Shown: positions 1 to 12,750 of the stretch, one piece after another
Layout of the letters: each line of letters begins with the position of its first letter
Numbering within the stretch: the first letter of the stretch is position 1
Assembly (NCBI GenBank): GCA_009760855.2
Contig: WPIO01000010.1
Location: forward strand, 2,009,001-2,073,000
Direction of reading: 5' to 3'
Length of the DNA: 64,000 nucleotides
Source: Cristatella mucedo
Taxonomy: Eukaryota; Bryozoa; Phylactolaemata; Cristatellidae
Notes under the pieces: model-generated
Databases searched by the model: none
Told to the model about the DNA's origin: nothing
What the model saw: only the letters and a program-made list of their open reading frames with translations
Made by a program: the position numbers and the translations under genes

Positions 1-339
1 CGCACCGCATATGCAGTGACCGCGGGTGATGAGCTAGCCCTACAGTGATCCATTACTTTGGGATTTACAACTGCTATTCAGGCCTTAGGCGGGATGCTGA
101 CTAGTCAATGTTTAGCCCACATCGTGGAAAGCGAATCGCGAAAAAGGGTGCCGCACAGGTACGCCGCAGGAGAATGCTTCCATTGACTTCCTTACCTCAA
201 AGGCCCCTCGCGGACGGCTGCCAGGCTTTCTGGCCGGGGCTACGTGGCTTCTGAAAGGTCTAGAGACTTGTCGGACTTCTGCTCACGGTGTTTTTCCAGG
301 AGTGACTACACCACACTTTTAGATGGACCTCAAAATTGG

Positions 340-512
340 TGAGCCGTGATGGCACACTAGGTAAGGTGGTTGCTTTCACGACTTCGGTCCCGACGTCGTG
401 GTTCGATTCCTGTGGTGGGCGATCCTTTATCGCCACTGCAAGCGGTGGCGATAGCCGTAAAGGCTCTTCTGTCGCTATACGAAAAGAGGCTGTTTAATCA
501 GCTAGGATTTAT
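340..512 (+). mobile_element. SINE-A copy (tRNA-derived SINE)
   Basis: A tRNA-like head is followed by a shared body. The pol III B-box-like GTTCGATTCC lies at 401-410, with an A-box-like segment containing CTAGGTAAGG about 45 bases before it. The body includes a GCGGTGGCGATAGCCGTAAA stretch and then CTTCTGTCGCTATAC and AAAGAGGCTGTT. The same order recurs near 12.75, 37.8 (minus), 43.0, 57.2 and 60.1 kb, so this is a dispersed family. The decayed A box and the common body argue against a functional tRNA gene. The 3' limit is approximate. Confidence 0.75.
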
Positions 513-3500
513 TTATTTAATAGGCTGATGGTCCTTCGGCGCGCAAGTTCAGGGTCAATCACATACGGGTCTAATTTATTGAAAAGGTATCGTCGTATTA
601 TTTAAATTGCTGCAGAGGTCAATCTTTTTTAAAGTCGTCCAAAAAATGCTGACCGAGTGGCGCTCCTACAGCGAAAAACTCCAGGCTGTCTAAGTTGGGC
701 GAACATTTCCTTTGGTAGGAAGAAGGCATTGAATGACCCTTCCAGACTATGCGCCTTCAGATCACTAATATGGCGTCGTTTTGCATTGAACCCGATAAAA
801 CAGCCGCTGAAAAATAAAACAGCCCCGACAAAATAGACCCAACGAAATAGCGCCAACAAAATGACCCAGTATGATGGAGATCGACGCAATAGCCCCAAAA
901 AAAAGTGCCTAAAGTAATTGAAAGCATTACTTTTGCGAATCTGTTATATGGCCGTTAACTATAACATAGAATCTATTCCAGTACAATAATTAAACATAAA
1001 TTTTTAAAGCACGTTTTATGAACCATGTGTAAAAATGAAGAAACATCAAACATTTTATAATCTAAAGAATAACAAATAAAGTCGGCGTCCTACTTCAAAC
1101 TAGGAGGCGCGAGTTTGGTCGCACAAGAAATTAAAAATAAAAAAATATCAAGGAAAGCTGTCAAAATCCGCGCACGGTCGGTAGATTTGACAACGCCGCA
1201 AACAATGAGGAGCAAGCAATTTCTGCAGCGTCAGAACGTATCGTAGCAGAACGTTGTCTATACATTCTAAACTTACGAAAATTTGACTCACGACAGGCTA
1301 CCCGATCCCTATCTATTTCGTAAGCTGATGGTTACTGAAATTCAAGATTAACTTAATTATTAAACTAATAAACCTATTCCACATGTTTTCTTATTTATTT
1401 TTGTTTTTGTTTGCTGTCAATTTATTTTCACCCTCTCATGACACAGCGGCTGTCACCAGAGTATTGATTGCCATCATCTATCTGCATTCAAACTCATAGA
1501 AAAAGTTTGAAAGAAGCATGACAGAGTAGAGATTGATATTGCACGTTTCCAAGCGGGGAACCGACAACCGGAAGCATTGAAGGCGAAGAATGTGTAACTC
1601 AATCGGTGTCTTCAAACTCTTGTTCTAACCTACGATGATATAGAGTGTTTGGATTATCTTCATAGAATCGCACACAATCTGACAACATATACTGCGATTC
1701 AGATGATACAAAAATATATAGATCTTACATTTAAATATTTTGAATCGAATCCTAATAGCGTTTTACTTAAAGAAAAGTTCTTTACTACTTCAATTTTGTA
1801 TTTATTAGTTATTTATATATTACGTATTACTTAGGTACTAGCTATTTTTGTATTGTAGATACTCGAAAAGCATCGACCTTATAGAGCTGTTTTGATGAGG
1901 CTCATTTTCTTGGGCTGTTCGCAGGCTACTTTATCGGGGCTGCTTTGTCGTGGGATGTTTCGTCGGGTCACCGTTTGGCACACAGCCAGCTCACTTTCTG
2001 CCAGGGTATATTTTTAGGCCGTTCTACAAGGTCACTGGCGTCTGTTCATATTTACATTAAGTAAATACGTTGCATAGCCATATTTTTAGTTTATGTTTTA
2101 GGATTTTTGGTGCGGTGTTTACGGGGTGTATGTTATTGGGTCTACGGTTTCGTGGTTATATTTTGCATTTGTTGAGGTTTTGGGTTTAGTGTTTAGGATT
2201 AGTTAATGAGTTTGTAGGGGAAAATCTATCAGAAAACATATATTAAAACTTTGTTATTCAACGAAAATATTGATGTAAGAGCTTGCGACCAAGTTGAAGA
2301 TCCTACACTGAACAAAGCGCCCACAGGAGAAAGTGGGCTGTTCGGTATGCACGAATGACGCCACATTAACTATTCAGCTTGGAACTTCATGGTGGGAGCC
2401 TAATTTCTTATGGGATGCGATAATTGTATAGATTTTCCCAAAGCGATAGCTTTTTTATTCAGGTCAACAGAGACCTGTGAAGCGGAGCTCGTCTGACTCA
2501 TGCAGACTCTGCCTCGCCAAACGGTTGCTCGAGGCTTTTCTCAGGCGGCGAGACTGACGCCGAGCCTTGTAATCTACGAAAGTTATTTTGATTTTTTGTT
2601 GGAGGCGGCAATGCACAGCCTTTTCAATATGATTCTCCAAGAAAAAGCGTCGAACTTGTAGCACACACCATCGTCGAGATTGCGGTTTGTTCCCGTCGCG
2701 AAAACCTGGCTACGCCCTTCAGCACATGGCAGCCTGGCTAGCGAATTGTAGTAGCAGCATGCGAGCATTCAGGTAGGCGGACGATGGCTGAAAGCAGCTG
2801 ATATTGCCACTGCCACAAAAAGGCGCTAGGAAAGCTGCAGGCGAAAATCCGGCTTTATTTGACTTCAGTGGCTAAAAGACAAACAGTTTGTGCATGCAAC
2901 GGCACTAAATTATCCAGCCTGCTCAAAGATCTGCCGCTCTCTGAATGGCGTCGGATAATCGGGCACCCCTACGCTGCTGTGCAGAACACGCAGCTTGCGA
3001 TTCTTTTACCCGAAACGCTTCTCCCGGAACTTCGCTAGCAACTTCGGCGGTCAGCCGCCGAGTACAGATGCAAAATGCCGGAGCGAAAATGTCGAGCCTG
3101 CATGCATCTGCCGGAGCTAGACCATGTCCGGAAACAGACTCGTCCACAGTCACCCAGCCGCAGCTTTTTCAGCCTATGCTCTCGGTAGTCGTTCGGCACT
3201 CTGCTCAATCGGCTGCTCTGGGCGGGTCGACGGAAGAGCTGTCGCTGGTGCGCAACGGCGCTAGTTGCGTCAGCTGGTCTCAGCAGGTAGGCGAGTGGCA
3301 GCAGCACGATGAAGATAAACCCCGTGGCTCGTCTGCACTCGAAGGAGGCCTTGACCTTTGATTACGGCTGGAGGAGCAGAACTCTGGATAGCTGACTCTG
3401 ATAGGCTGACGCGAACCAGCTGTCGTAGGCATCCGATTGGATCGGGATCCCGTGCAGATCTTAATCCTAGCCAGATCTTGATCCTGGTGCGTAAGTGACC

Positions 3501-4365
3501 TTACTGCTGACGAGCCTGCCGTCTCTGTCCTGCGCCATTTTTCTCATCCTATTTCCATTCCCTTCAATCTCTCCGCTATTTATGCACGCCTGTTCGTGAT
3601 CGCCGCGTGGAGAATGCACACTCACGCGTATACGTATAAATCAGCATTCGTGGAGCTACGGGAAAATGTGCGCTGACCTATTTAAAACACATATCCAGCT
3701 TGTTATCTATTCGATGGAATGGGTGTCCATGATGGGCTTCCAACGAATGCCAGTGGAAAGGTTGGATAGACATAAATCATCAAAGCTACAGGAACGATCG
3801 TTTAAACCTCGGCGGACAATCGGCGACATTTTCATGCCGCCGATAGTCGGCTCGATCTCTCCTTTGATTTCAAGGATGCTAGCCCTGTAATGCAGCGTGC
3901 TTGGATTCCCTGTCTCCAAGAGATTTGTTCCTGGATGTTTTCAAATCTCAAAAATCAAAGCAATGAGCAAATTGAACTTCGAACAATTTGCGACCAACTT
4001 TAGGGGCCAACGGGCCTCCGACTTTTGGGGTGTGCGTAGATGAATTTCCGACGGACGGTGACGTAGACGTCTCTACGTGGTTGCACCTTGAGAATTGCGC
4101 CCGAAACATAGCTGCTACGGTTTACTTTGACCCGAGTCTAGAACGTTTTATTAACATTACGCTCACTGCATGCCGCCTACAGCTTTTTAATGTTACGGAT
4201 GTCATAGTCAACCTGGATCGCTCTATGACGGAGAGCCTGATGATACTTGCACTTTTTGCATCAAAATCAAGTCACTCCGATTCTCTCTGTAGCGGTTTGC
4301 TGACCAAGACGTTGCAAAGAAGTCTCTGCAGCCTACTGAATTTGATGGCCCAACGTATTGGAAAC
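513..4365. other. No supported gene
   Basis: AT-rich up to about 2.4 kb, then more GC-rich at 2.9-3.4 kb. Open frames here are short, overlap on both strands and show no recognisable domain. I see no RNA gene, array or clear repeat. Confidence 0.4.
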
Positions 4366-4465
4366 CGAAGCGTGTTCGAAATCGGTCGCACCTTTGCAGA
4401 ATGATTATTACTGGCTTCCGATTGAACGGAGAATTCAGTTCATAAAGCTGCTCGCAGTCCGTACA
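4366..4465 (+). pseudogene. LINE reverse-transcriptase C-terminal scrap
   Basis: One frame reads NDYYWLPIERRIQFIKLLAV, which matches the widespread LHWLPVxxRIxFK motif downstream of the reverse transcriptase in CR1/L2-type LINEs; the open L2 copy at 47.4-48.7 kb has DLHWLPVKQRIDFKVL in the same place. Nothing else of the element is recognisable on either side, so this is a short, old fragment. Family assignment is inference from this one motif. Confidence 0.5.
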
Positions 4466-6490
4466 TGTCAGTCACACGGATCATGTCACATGATCATGTC
4501 ACACGGATCAGGCCCACTTCTTTGCTGGCTGGTAAGGAAGCAGAAGCCAACTCTGCTCTCCTCCCGGATCTGCCGAGTTCAGTAGCAGTTGCTCCGACAG
4601 CTTGCTCAACAAGACAGCGGGAGATCCGTCATTTGCTGCGCTCCGCAATTCTTCTCCCGAAATGCACCGCTGGCTGCCTCCACGCTGACCTCCTCCTTAA
4701 ATCGGCTTGGAGGGGGAGACAGGACCCCTGCAAGTGGCATACGGGTCCTGGATCTTGGCTTGCACGGCAATGCAGAGGGGCAGGCACGGCCGCCAGGCGT
4801 GATTTTCGCAGACATTCGCTATGCCACGCGAAAGACGCAGACTAAACGAACAAAGGGCATACAATTCAAATCCAAACGCAATTTACACGTTGTGACCGAA
4901 GAAAATCCTGCGATTATCAATGCCACGCTGACAGGATATATATTCTTTACAGTATATGAGCACTTTGACGGGGCCGTGACCGCTCTAGTGCCGCGAACTC
5001 ACTACAAGTTTAAGCATAACCACTGTTGATGTAAGTTGCTGTAAGTTGCTGCTTTTCTTCTTCAGAAAAGTTCAAGGATAACGAGGCGTGGCTCACAGAT
5101 AGAGCTCGAGGGAGTAAAGCTTCCTAATTGCACGCTGCTTACGCGACCTAGGAACCAAATTAACTGTAGCCTTGCGACATGCTAACAAAATACATTTTCA
5201 AATAATCAGTCGCCGGCAGCCTAGGAGCAGCGTGAGCTAAAAACTGCTAGATGGGCACCTAGCCTAAAGATTTGACATCCTTTGTTGATTCAGCCGACTA
5301 ACGGGATACGGCCAGCGCACAGAAAAACCCTCAAAGGCTGCTAGCTATTTCACCTGTCACGCAGCGACAGCGATGATTGAGATTTTCTGATCTTGGCTGA
5401 CATTAATCGCAGAGCTGTCACCACCAACGGTTTGCTTGCTAGCCCCCGCCTATTCCAACGGTGAATCATACATGATTAGTTCGATCAAATGAGCCGGCAG
5501 GCGTTGGCGTGATTTATTTGCATTCGGTGCCAGCCACAAACGCCTGCTTTAAAGGCTTGTGGGTTGCGAATTTTGAACCGCTCACGGCAGCAGCGGACGT
5601 AAGCTTACTCTTGGCTAACGTAGTCCTCAAGGCAGGCTTCACTCTAATTCGATTAGAGAGTATAATATAATTCATTTGCAGAGAGCCCTAGGAGAACTTA
5701 ATCTCTAGCCCAGGCGCTTCGCATATGCCTTTACAACGACTTCGACTTGACTTGTCATCTAAATTCATTTCTCTGTTCCGGCATACTGCTGCCGTGACCG
5801 TGTCATGTTTTAATACCCTCAAGTACGTATCACTATCTAGAGTGTCAGCAGGTGCTATTACTTGATCACTGTTGCAGTGGTGCTATAATCTCTACCACAC
5901 TGGCTGTTGAAGCTCTACATAGATTCGGGAAACTTTCATCAGCTCCGTTCGAAAGTTCCAAAAATGCAGTGTTTCCAGGACGATTTCGCAGCCAATAGCC
6001 GGCAGAGTGAGCGGGCTGACACCCCTCCTGCACAGTGCGTCGTGTTGACTGTTGACATTTCGTTTGCTATCGGTGTCTAGCCTTAAAAGTAGCCGGCAGA
6101 ATGCAACTCGTGCCTACTGAAACCACAAATATCCTTTCATTGCTCGAGTTACAGCTAAATTGTTCGATTTGAAAATATTGAGCCAATGATAGTTTTTTTT
6201 TCCAAAAGCTAGACTTTGAGCCGAGGCTTTGCAGCGAGCTGAAGTGAAAGCCCGCGATATTGCACAGCCAACCGCATGTGGTAGGGTTTGGCTTGATAAC
6301 CCTCGAGGAAAGAAGGGACTCTCAACCAAGCGTTTTAACACTTGAGAAGGTTCATATGCCACTGAAAATTGACTTTCAGATGTACGCATAGCACCAAGAT
6401 ACGCAGGTACGCCGACAGCAGTAGGAAGGCGGCAGCGACCAAAGATCGCCCTCATCTTAGCATAATAAGTCCATATCCATAAATTTTGTA
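4466..6490. other. No supported gene
   Basis: At 4466-4511 the phrase GTCACACGGATCA occurs twice around a small palindrome, GATCATGT-C-ACATGATC. The remainder holds only short overlapping frames with no recognisable domain. Confidence 0.4.
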
Positions 6491-6528
6491 ATATATATAA
6501 ATATTACGATATATATATATATATATAT
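6491..6528. repeat. (TA)n microsatellite at a LINE 3' end
   Basis: Short, interrupted alternating TA tract. It lies exactly where the minus-strand R2-type LINE ends: on the minus strand the element closes with CAATAAATCTTTACAT and runs straight into this tract. It may be the element's tail or its target. Confidence 0.7.
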
Positions 6529-6675
6529 GTAAAGATTTATTGAAATGTTTAACTTACATATATACATTAACCGGCGGTGACCTGCCGGGGTCGCGGAGTT
6601 ATCCGGCATTTCGGTTCAGGAACTTGAACCGCACGGCGTCCGAGACGGAAATGGCGTCCGAGACGCAGAGCCACC

Positions 6676-7150
6676 TCAGTGGCCTTCTTCCCGCGAGTGG
6701 GATGCCGAGGAGGTCGGCCAGGCAAGCTGCCTTGTTTCTCCACCGGCTGCAGGTAGCCCCGAACCCGAAGAGTCACACGCCACTGCCGCCGACTGGTAGC
6801 CAGAGCTCAGGAAAGACCGGCCAACGGCCGCACACTTATTGGTCTTGTTCAGGGCCGCCACCATCAGAACATTCTCACTGCCATCGAACAGCACTGTCAC
6901 ATAAACGATTACCCTATCATTACCGTTGTTTATCACGAAGTCTAGCTTGAGACCCGGACCACCGGCAAGTGGGAGGGCGCGGCCTGTCGACAAGCTGGTG
7001 AGCACGTGATGGCCGGAAGAGCTTCGATTATGCGGCCCAGAACCAGCTGTGTCCTGCCGCGATTGCGTGCAGCATCGGCCGACAGCAGTAGGTCAGCACG
7101 TGACAAACGGTCTCTGCCTCCGTGTGGCATAGGCGGCAGCTGATAAGCAT
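6676..7150 (-). pseudogene. CCHC knuckle and restriction-like endonuclease of the R2-type LINE
   Basis: The minus strand at about 7137-7084 encodes CRLCHTEAETVCHVLTYC, a C-x2-C-x8-H-x4-C knuckle like the one that precedes the endonuclease in R2-group LINEs. In another frame, about 6960-6740 encodes LKLDFVINNGNDRVIVYVTV, followed by an N-K-T-N-K stretch. That is the core layout of the PD-(D/E)XK-like nuclease of these elements (family pattern LRPD..., then D-V-T-V, then K-x-x-K). The Pro-Asp is Leu-Asp here and the second acidic residue before VTV is Tyr, so catalysis is probably lost. A frameshift separates knuckle from nuclease. Confidence 0.7.
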
Positions 7151-8027
7151 CCCTGGTGCGCCCGACTCCTAGCAGCGGCCACTGACAGCTTGTCCAGGCG
7201 CTCGGTGGACGAACCGGCTAGCCCGGAACGGCAGGCCAAGACACGTGTTTTGGAAGTGACTGTGGCTGGCGAATCTGTCCGAGGCCAGCAAAGCGGCTGG
7301 CCATGCCTTTTGCTGGCTGGGCCGCCAAAGCCCGGCCCTCCATGAGCCTGGCAAACTCAGCCTCGTAATAACCACTCTCGGTGACCCAGAGTTCGATGTC
7401 GTCAGGGTCAGTGAACACAATCATTAATTTAGGGCTCGTCGGCAAGAGGCGGCTGGAGAGGCGGCTCGGGGCACTTACGTGCGTCCGACCGCAGCGAGAT
7501 TGGGTTGACTCTGTTGCCTGGGACGAAGGCGACTGGGCTAAGGTACCGCCAACCCTACTCGTCGGACGACGGCGTACCATCCAAGCTGGCGATGGCGCGG
7601 TCGAGTCGGTGATGGGTGAATTGCCTGACGCACGCGTCGGTCGGGCAAGCGCAGCTGGCGACAGGCTTGCGAAACACGTCAGATGGAGGCGCTCTCCCCG
7701 AAGCGGACCAAGCCAAGGCAGCCGCCGAGAGAAACGCGAACGGGAAATGCGCCGACCCGACGGTTCGGCAGACTGCACAAAGAGCGTCGTAGCTGCATCA
7801 GAGCCTTTTCTGCTGGCTGCAGGGCAGCGTTACGCACAAGCCGCACCCGACAAAGGAAGTAGAACTGTGGCAGGAAGAAAGTCCGCTAAGCGTCAAGCTT
7901 TGGCCGAGGGGCGAGAAGGCGGGCATGCAGCAGGTCATGTCTCTCGTAAGGAAGAGCAGGTCTGCTCTGTAGTTCAGCCCGAGGCTGGCCGAGACCCTGT
8001 GGGGCTCCGAGGTAGGCCACAGGCTCG

Positions 8028-8576
8028 TTATCCGGCAGCTCGGGGATCCGCCTCCAGTGCGGTGTGATTGAGACAGTCACTGCCTTTACACCCTCGGGGG
8101 CGACACACAGCACTTCGCCGGCCGGACTGCATGCCCGGCGTCCACGCACCCCGTTCAGCTGCAGACACGAGGACTTCCAGACCGGTAGACGTGCCTGAGA
8201 ACACGGTGAGGTCATCCGCCAAGGCGCAGACCGACAAGGAGGCTCTGCCATGCTGGATGCAGAACTTTCTGCGTGCTCGCAGAGAGTCTTACGACCGGTT
8301 CCATCGCCAGATCAAAGAGGATCGGCGATATAGCGTCGCCCCGCCGGACGCCGGCATTCGTAGGAAACGCCACCAGCGTCTCGTTGCGCACCCGAAGCTC
8401 CAGGAGTGAGCCGACATAAAGGCGCTCAACCAATCAGTACAAGCTCTCATTCGCTCCGGCATGCAGAAGTACACGAAGCAGGGAGACATGCCATATGCGT
8501 TCCACAGGTCGAGGAACGCTGAGTACACCACGCCAATGCCTTGATAATATCCGGCCTCGTCGAAGACGCACTCCAA
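8028..8576 (-). pseudogene. Reverse transcriptase of the R2-type LINE, frameshifted
   Basis: Three minus-strand frames must be joined to follow the domain. The first carries AFLDLWNAYGMSP, the block with the first catalytic Asp (family pattern LDLxxAYDSV). The second carries NAGVRRGDAISPILFDLAMEP, the QG-equivalent block, whose RRGDxxSPxLF form is typical of R2-group enzymes. The third carries CALADDLTVFS, the (Y/F)ADD box with the catalytic Asp pair kept. At least two frameshifts separate these, near 8430 and 8240. Its host element has the zinc finger upstream and the nuclease downstream. Confidence 0.75.
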
Positions 8577-9337
8577 AAGGAAGTACTGCTCTAGGCAGAC
8601 CTTAACACCCGGAACGAAGCCCTGCTACGGTGACAGCAGACCACAACCACCCTCGAGCTTGCACCGCTTTGCGGCCAGGCACACCGAGTGCCGCTTGTAT
8701 AGTGTGGCCAAGAGTGTGATGGGGGAAGTTACCGGGCATGCTTGGGTCACCCTACTTGTGGGTAAGGATCGTGAAACCCATTTTACAATCGTTAATGATG
8801 TCCCGAAGTTGAGGCAGCCTGTCAGGATGCAGATAATGAGCCTGCATAGCGGAGACATTAGGCTGGTTCTGCTGAGTCGGGTGAAGGGTGGTCTAGCGAG
8901 TAGAGTGTGCGGAAGCTCATTTTCAACAGGACAGACCTGCGACTCGGTCAACCAGTGGGAGCGGCATGCTGCTAGGTCAGCGGTGAAGTACGTCTGCGCT
9001 GGCAGCAAAATCCCACGGATGGCCTTGGTGCGGCTGAGGATGCAGAGGCATTTCAGATGCGAGGGGCACCTTGAGTCCCATGGCTTCGGACCGCCGGATA
9101 CTGAGCCATCCGGTTGAGACAGCCGCATGCTGTCCTGTACGCAGGTAGCCATAGCGTCTGGAACTCGTGAGGAGAACGTGGGGCGTCTTCCGGAGCCGGT
9201 GACAGCTGTCCCGTACGCTAAGGTATGGGTACCTGTGAGACACAGGGCATCGTTGCCGGGGCAGGGATCTCCGATGGAGTGGCAGGTGGAGCAATGAAAG
9301 GGTGTCGTCAACGCGGAGGGGGTAAGGTCGAGGTGCC

Positions 9338-9526
9338 TCACTTGTCAAGCCTGAGAGATGTTAGGGGAGGAGGAACTTCTCCCACCGACGAGGCGTGGAG
9401 CATGTTGCGACAGTGTTTGCTGAGTACCGACGTTGATGAACTGACGTAGGGACAGTGGGTGCATCGGACGAGGAGCGATGAGCTGTGTCGGCGAGCAAGG
9501 TGAGACGAGAACGAGTGGATAGACAA
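9338..9526 (-). pseudogene. N-terminal C2H2 zinc finger of the R2-type LINE
   Basis: The frame encodes VRCTHCPYVSSSTSVLSKHC followed by RNMLH, that is C-x2-C-x12-H-x5-H, a C2H2 finger. R2-group LINEs carry one to three such fingers at the N-terminus for DNA binding. A partner may follow in another frame near 9.3 kb (FHCSTCHS...), but its histidines are not convincing. No ATG opens the frame, so the true start is unknown or lost. Confidence 0.6.
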
Positions 9527-9824
9527 TGTGTGCTATTGTACTGCTGACCTAAGCTGAGCTTTTTATGCGCATTTATTGTGCATAAAAAGTAACTCTAAGC
9601 CTCTTGGTTGTTCTACCACATACCGAATCGGTTTCGCTGACTTGAAGTTCACGGACAGCTCTATGGCAGCCAAAAGACAGCTTAGATTCAAAGCTGTCGT
9701 GAAAGGTTCAAAGACACACTCCCCACAGAGGTCTTTCCGGCAGGTTCTTTCAACTGGCACCAACTGCTTCTAAAATCTTGTATTCGCAATCAGTTGGCTG
9801 CCCCGGCGATTACTAGAGAACTTA

Positions 9825-9949
9825 AATTGGTCCAGCGGATAAGGTGATAGCCCCAACTAGGTCTGGCTGAGGTCATGGGCTCGAGCCCCAAGGCATAGCT
9901 CCTGAATAGAGATTAAGTTCTCTTGGGACACTATACAGATACTAATAAA
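9825..9949 (+). mobile_element. SINE-B copy ending in (TA)n
   Basis: A tRNA-like head with a B-box region reading ATGGGCTCGAGCCCC (about 9876-9890) is followed by a tail containing TAGAGATTAAGTTCTCTTGG and then a CACTATACAGATACTAATAAA end. The tail resembles the L2 LINE 3' end at about 48.85 kb. The copy runs directly into a large (TA)n tract. Sister copies lie at 14.2, 59.1 (minus) and 60.5 kb. Confidence 0.75.
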
Positions 9950-10851
<902 letters not shown>

Positions 10852-11687
10852 TCCTCGTCTCTCTCTCTCTCCTCCCTCCCTCTTTCTCTTTCTCTCGCTC
10901 TTTTTCTCTCTTGCTCTCTCTCTCTCTCTTTCTACCTCCCCCTCTCCCTCTCTCTCTTCTCCCTCTATCTTTCTCTCTCATTCTCTCTCTCTCTCTCCCC
11001 CTCTCTCTCTCTCACTCTCTCTCTCTCTCTTCTCCCTCTCCCTCTTTCTCTCTCTTTCTCTCCCCTCTCTCCCCCTCTCTCTTCTTCCTCTCTCTCTCTC
11101 TTCTCCCTCTCTCTTTCTCTCCCCTCTCTCTCTCTCTTTCTCTCTCCCCCTCTCCCTCCCTCTCTTCCCCCTCTTTCTCTCTCTCTCCCCTCTCTCCCTC
11201 TCCCTATTCTTCCTCTCTCTCTCTTTCTCTCTCCCCCTCTCTCTTCTCCCTCTCTCTCTCTCCCCTCTTTCCCTCTCTCTCTTCTTCCCCTCTCTCCCTC
11301 TCTCTATTTCTCTCCCCTCTCCCTCTCTCTCTCTCTAACTCTCTTTCTCTCTCCCCTCTCTCACTCTCTCTCTCTTCTCCCTCTCACTCTCTCTCTCTCT
11401 TCTACCTCTCTCTCTCTCTCTCTCTTCTCCCTCTCTCTTTTTCTCTCTCCCCTCCCGCCTTCTCTCTCTTTCTCTCGCTCTTTTTCTCTCTTGCTCTCTC
11501 TCTCTCCCTCTCTTCCTCCCTCTCTCTCTCTCTCCCCATCTCCATATCTCTCTCTCCTCTCCCGCCCTCTCTCTCTCTCTCTATCTCTCCTCTCCCGCCC
11601 TCTCTCTCTCTTTCTCTCGCTCTTTTTCTCACTTGCTCTCTCTTTCTGCCACTCTCTTTCTGTCTCTCCCTCCCTCCCTCTCGCTCT

Positions 11688-11723
<36 letters not shown>
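10852..11723. repeat. (CT)-rich polypyrimidine tract, about 870 bp
   Basis: Almost pure C/T on the plus strand, mostly CT dinucleotides with frequent CCCTC and TTT interruptions and only rare G or A. The long open frames across it (Ser/Leu or Arg/Glu repeats) are artefacts of composition. Homopyrimidine mirror stretches of this size can form triplex (H-DNA). Confidence 0.95.
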
Positions 11724-11727
<4 letters not shown>

Positions 11728-12590
11728 TGCTTGGCAGGCCCCGAGCTGTAGTTTTCTCGAAACAGCGGGCTACCGATGTACTTAATGCCACTTGAAATAA
11801 ACCGTAAGAACACAGCTCGTTTGATGAGTGCCTGAGATTGCAGAGTCGCTTTTGCATCGCCTTAAAATCGCTAGCGTCTGATCTGATTCAGGCCCCTTTT
11901 ACTGTGAGCTACCTCAACCTCGTACCATATATTATTGTGTTGATGAAGGAGAAACGGAGAATCTTCTTCCTTGGACTTGGGTGTTGAATCGACCGCCACA
12001 GAGAACGCGGTCGAAGGCCTTATCACTAAGGAGTTATGCCAGATTTGACTCGTAGTTTACTAAAACCGCGTTGCAGTGCCAGGCAGCTACGCTGTATACA
12101 ATTTCGCAAAGCGTGGCAGTTCCTCTAAAGTCCAGCAGCCGTTCAGTGCGTGAGCAGCAGGTGCTCGCACCGCCACTGCTGGATCGAAACTCTTATTAAA
12201 GTGCACTCGTATCCTCTACGCTCAAAACGAGATGACTGCAAAGCCGAACGCTTGCTTGTGCACTGCAGCTAGGCAGTAAAAAGAAGTTAGCAGGGCAGAA
12301 GCGGATTTGTTAATTAAACAAGAAGAAGAGCAAAAGACGAGGAACATGTAGTCCAACCTGGTTCAAGCTTGCGTCTATACCGTTGGTACACCAGCAGATG
12401 AGGGCACTTCAAATTGCCCAAAGAGCTGCAAAAGGCTCTTAAAATACGATTAGGGCTACTAACTTCAAATATGGAACACATCCGATTCTCTTCCGCATTA
12501 AGCTGGAAGATAATCCAAAGGAAATGGCTGGTCGAGGTATTTTGACTGGTAGAGATTCTGAGGATGAACGGTTACCAAGATTCTTACTAA
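11724..12590. other. No supported gene
   Basis: No recognisable gene or repeat. Confidence 0.4.
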
Positions 12591-12745
12591 GATTGACGAA
12601 GCTAGTTCGAGCTACTCATTCGTTGTCATCGTCTAACTATTTCTAAGTTGAACGTGGTTGTGGGTTCAAGTCCTACATCAGGAAGTTTGGTATGGCCATC
12701 TACAGCTCAAGTAACTGCCGCTGAGGCTCGTCTGTCCTCATGTAT
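12591..12745 (+). mobile_element. Decayed SINE-A copy
   Basis: A B-box-like GGGTTCAAGTCCTACA lies at about 12662-12677, followed by ACTGCCGCTGAGGCTCGTCTGTC, which resembles the SINE-A body (CCGTAAAGGCTCTTCTGTC). The head is too diverged to place the A box. It sits immediately upstream of a much better preserved copy. Confidence 0.45.
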
Positions 12746-12750
12746 ATACG

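Larger units (their letters stand above)
6529..9540 (-). mobile_element. R2/NeSL-type LINE with restriction-like endonuclease, decayed
   Basis: Read on the minus strand, the parts come in the order expected for the single-ORF R2/NeSL superfamily: a C2H2 zinc finger (about 9465-9400), a reverse transcriptase (about 8560-8030), a CCHC knuckle (about 7137-7084) and a restriction-like endonuclease (about 6960-6740). The reading frame changes several times, so this copy is dead. At about 3 kb it is near the usual coding length of 3-4 kb, so little seems missing. No ribosomal DNA is visible, so this is not an R2 copy in its classical 28S site. The exact clade is uncertain without a tree. GC-rich composition sets it apart from its AT-rich flanks. 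Confidence 0.75.

Noticed and set aside
399..414. B-box matches considered as functional tRNA genes
   Set aside because: Acceptor arms do not pair, A boxes are worn, and a common non-tRNA body follows in every copy, so these are SINEs.
2945..5029. Several 126-146 residue frames as host genes
   Set aside because: They overlap in different frames and strands, lack domains, and one contains a LINE scrap.
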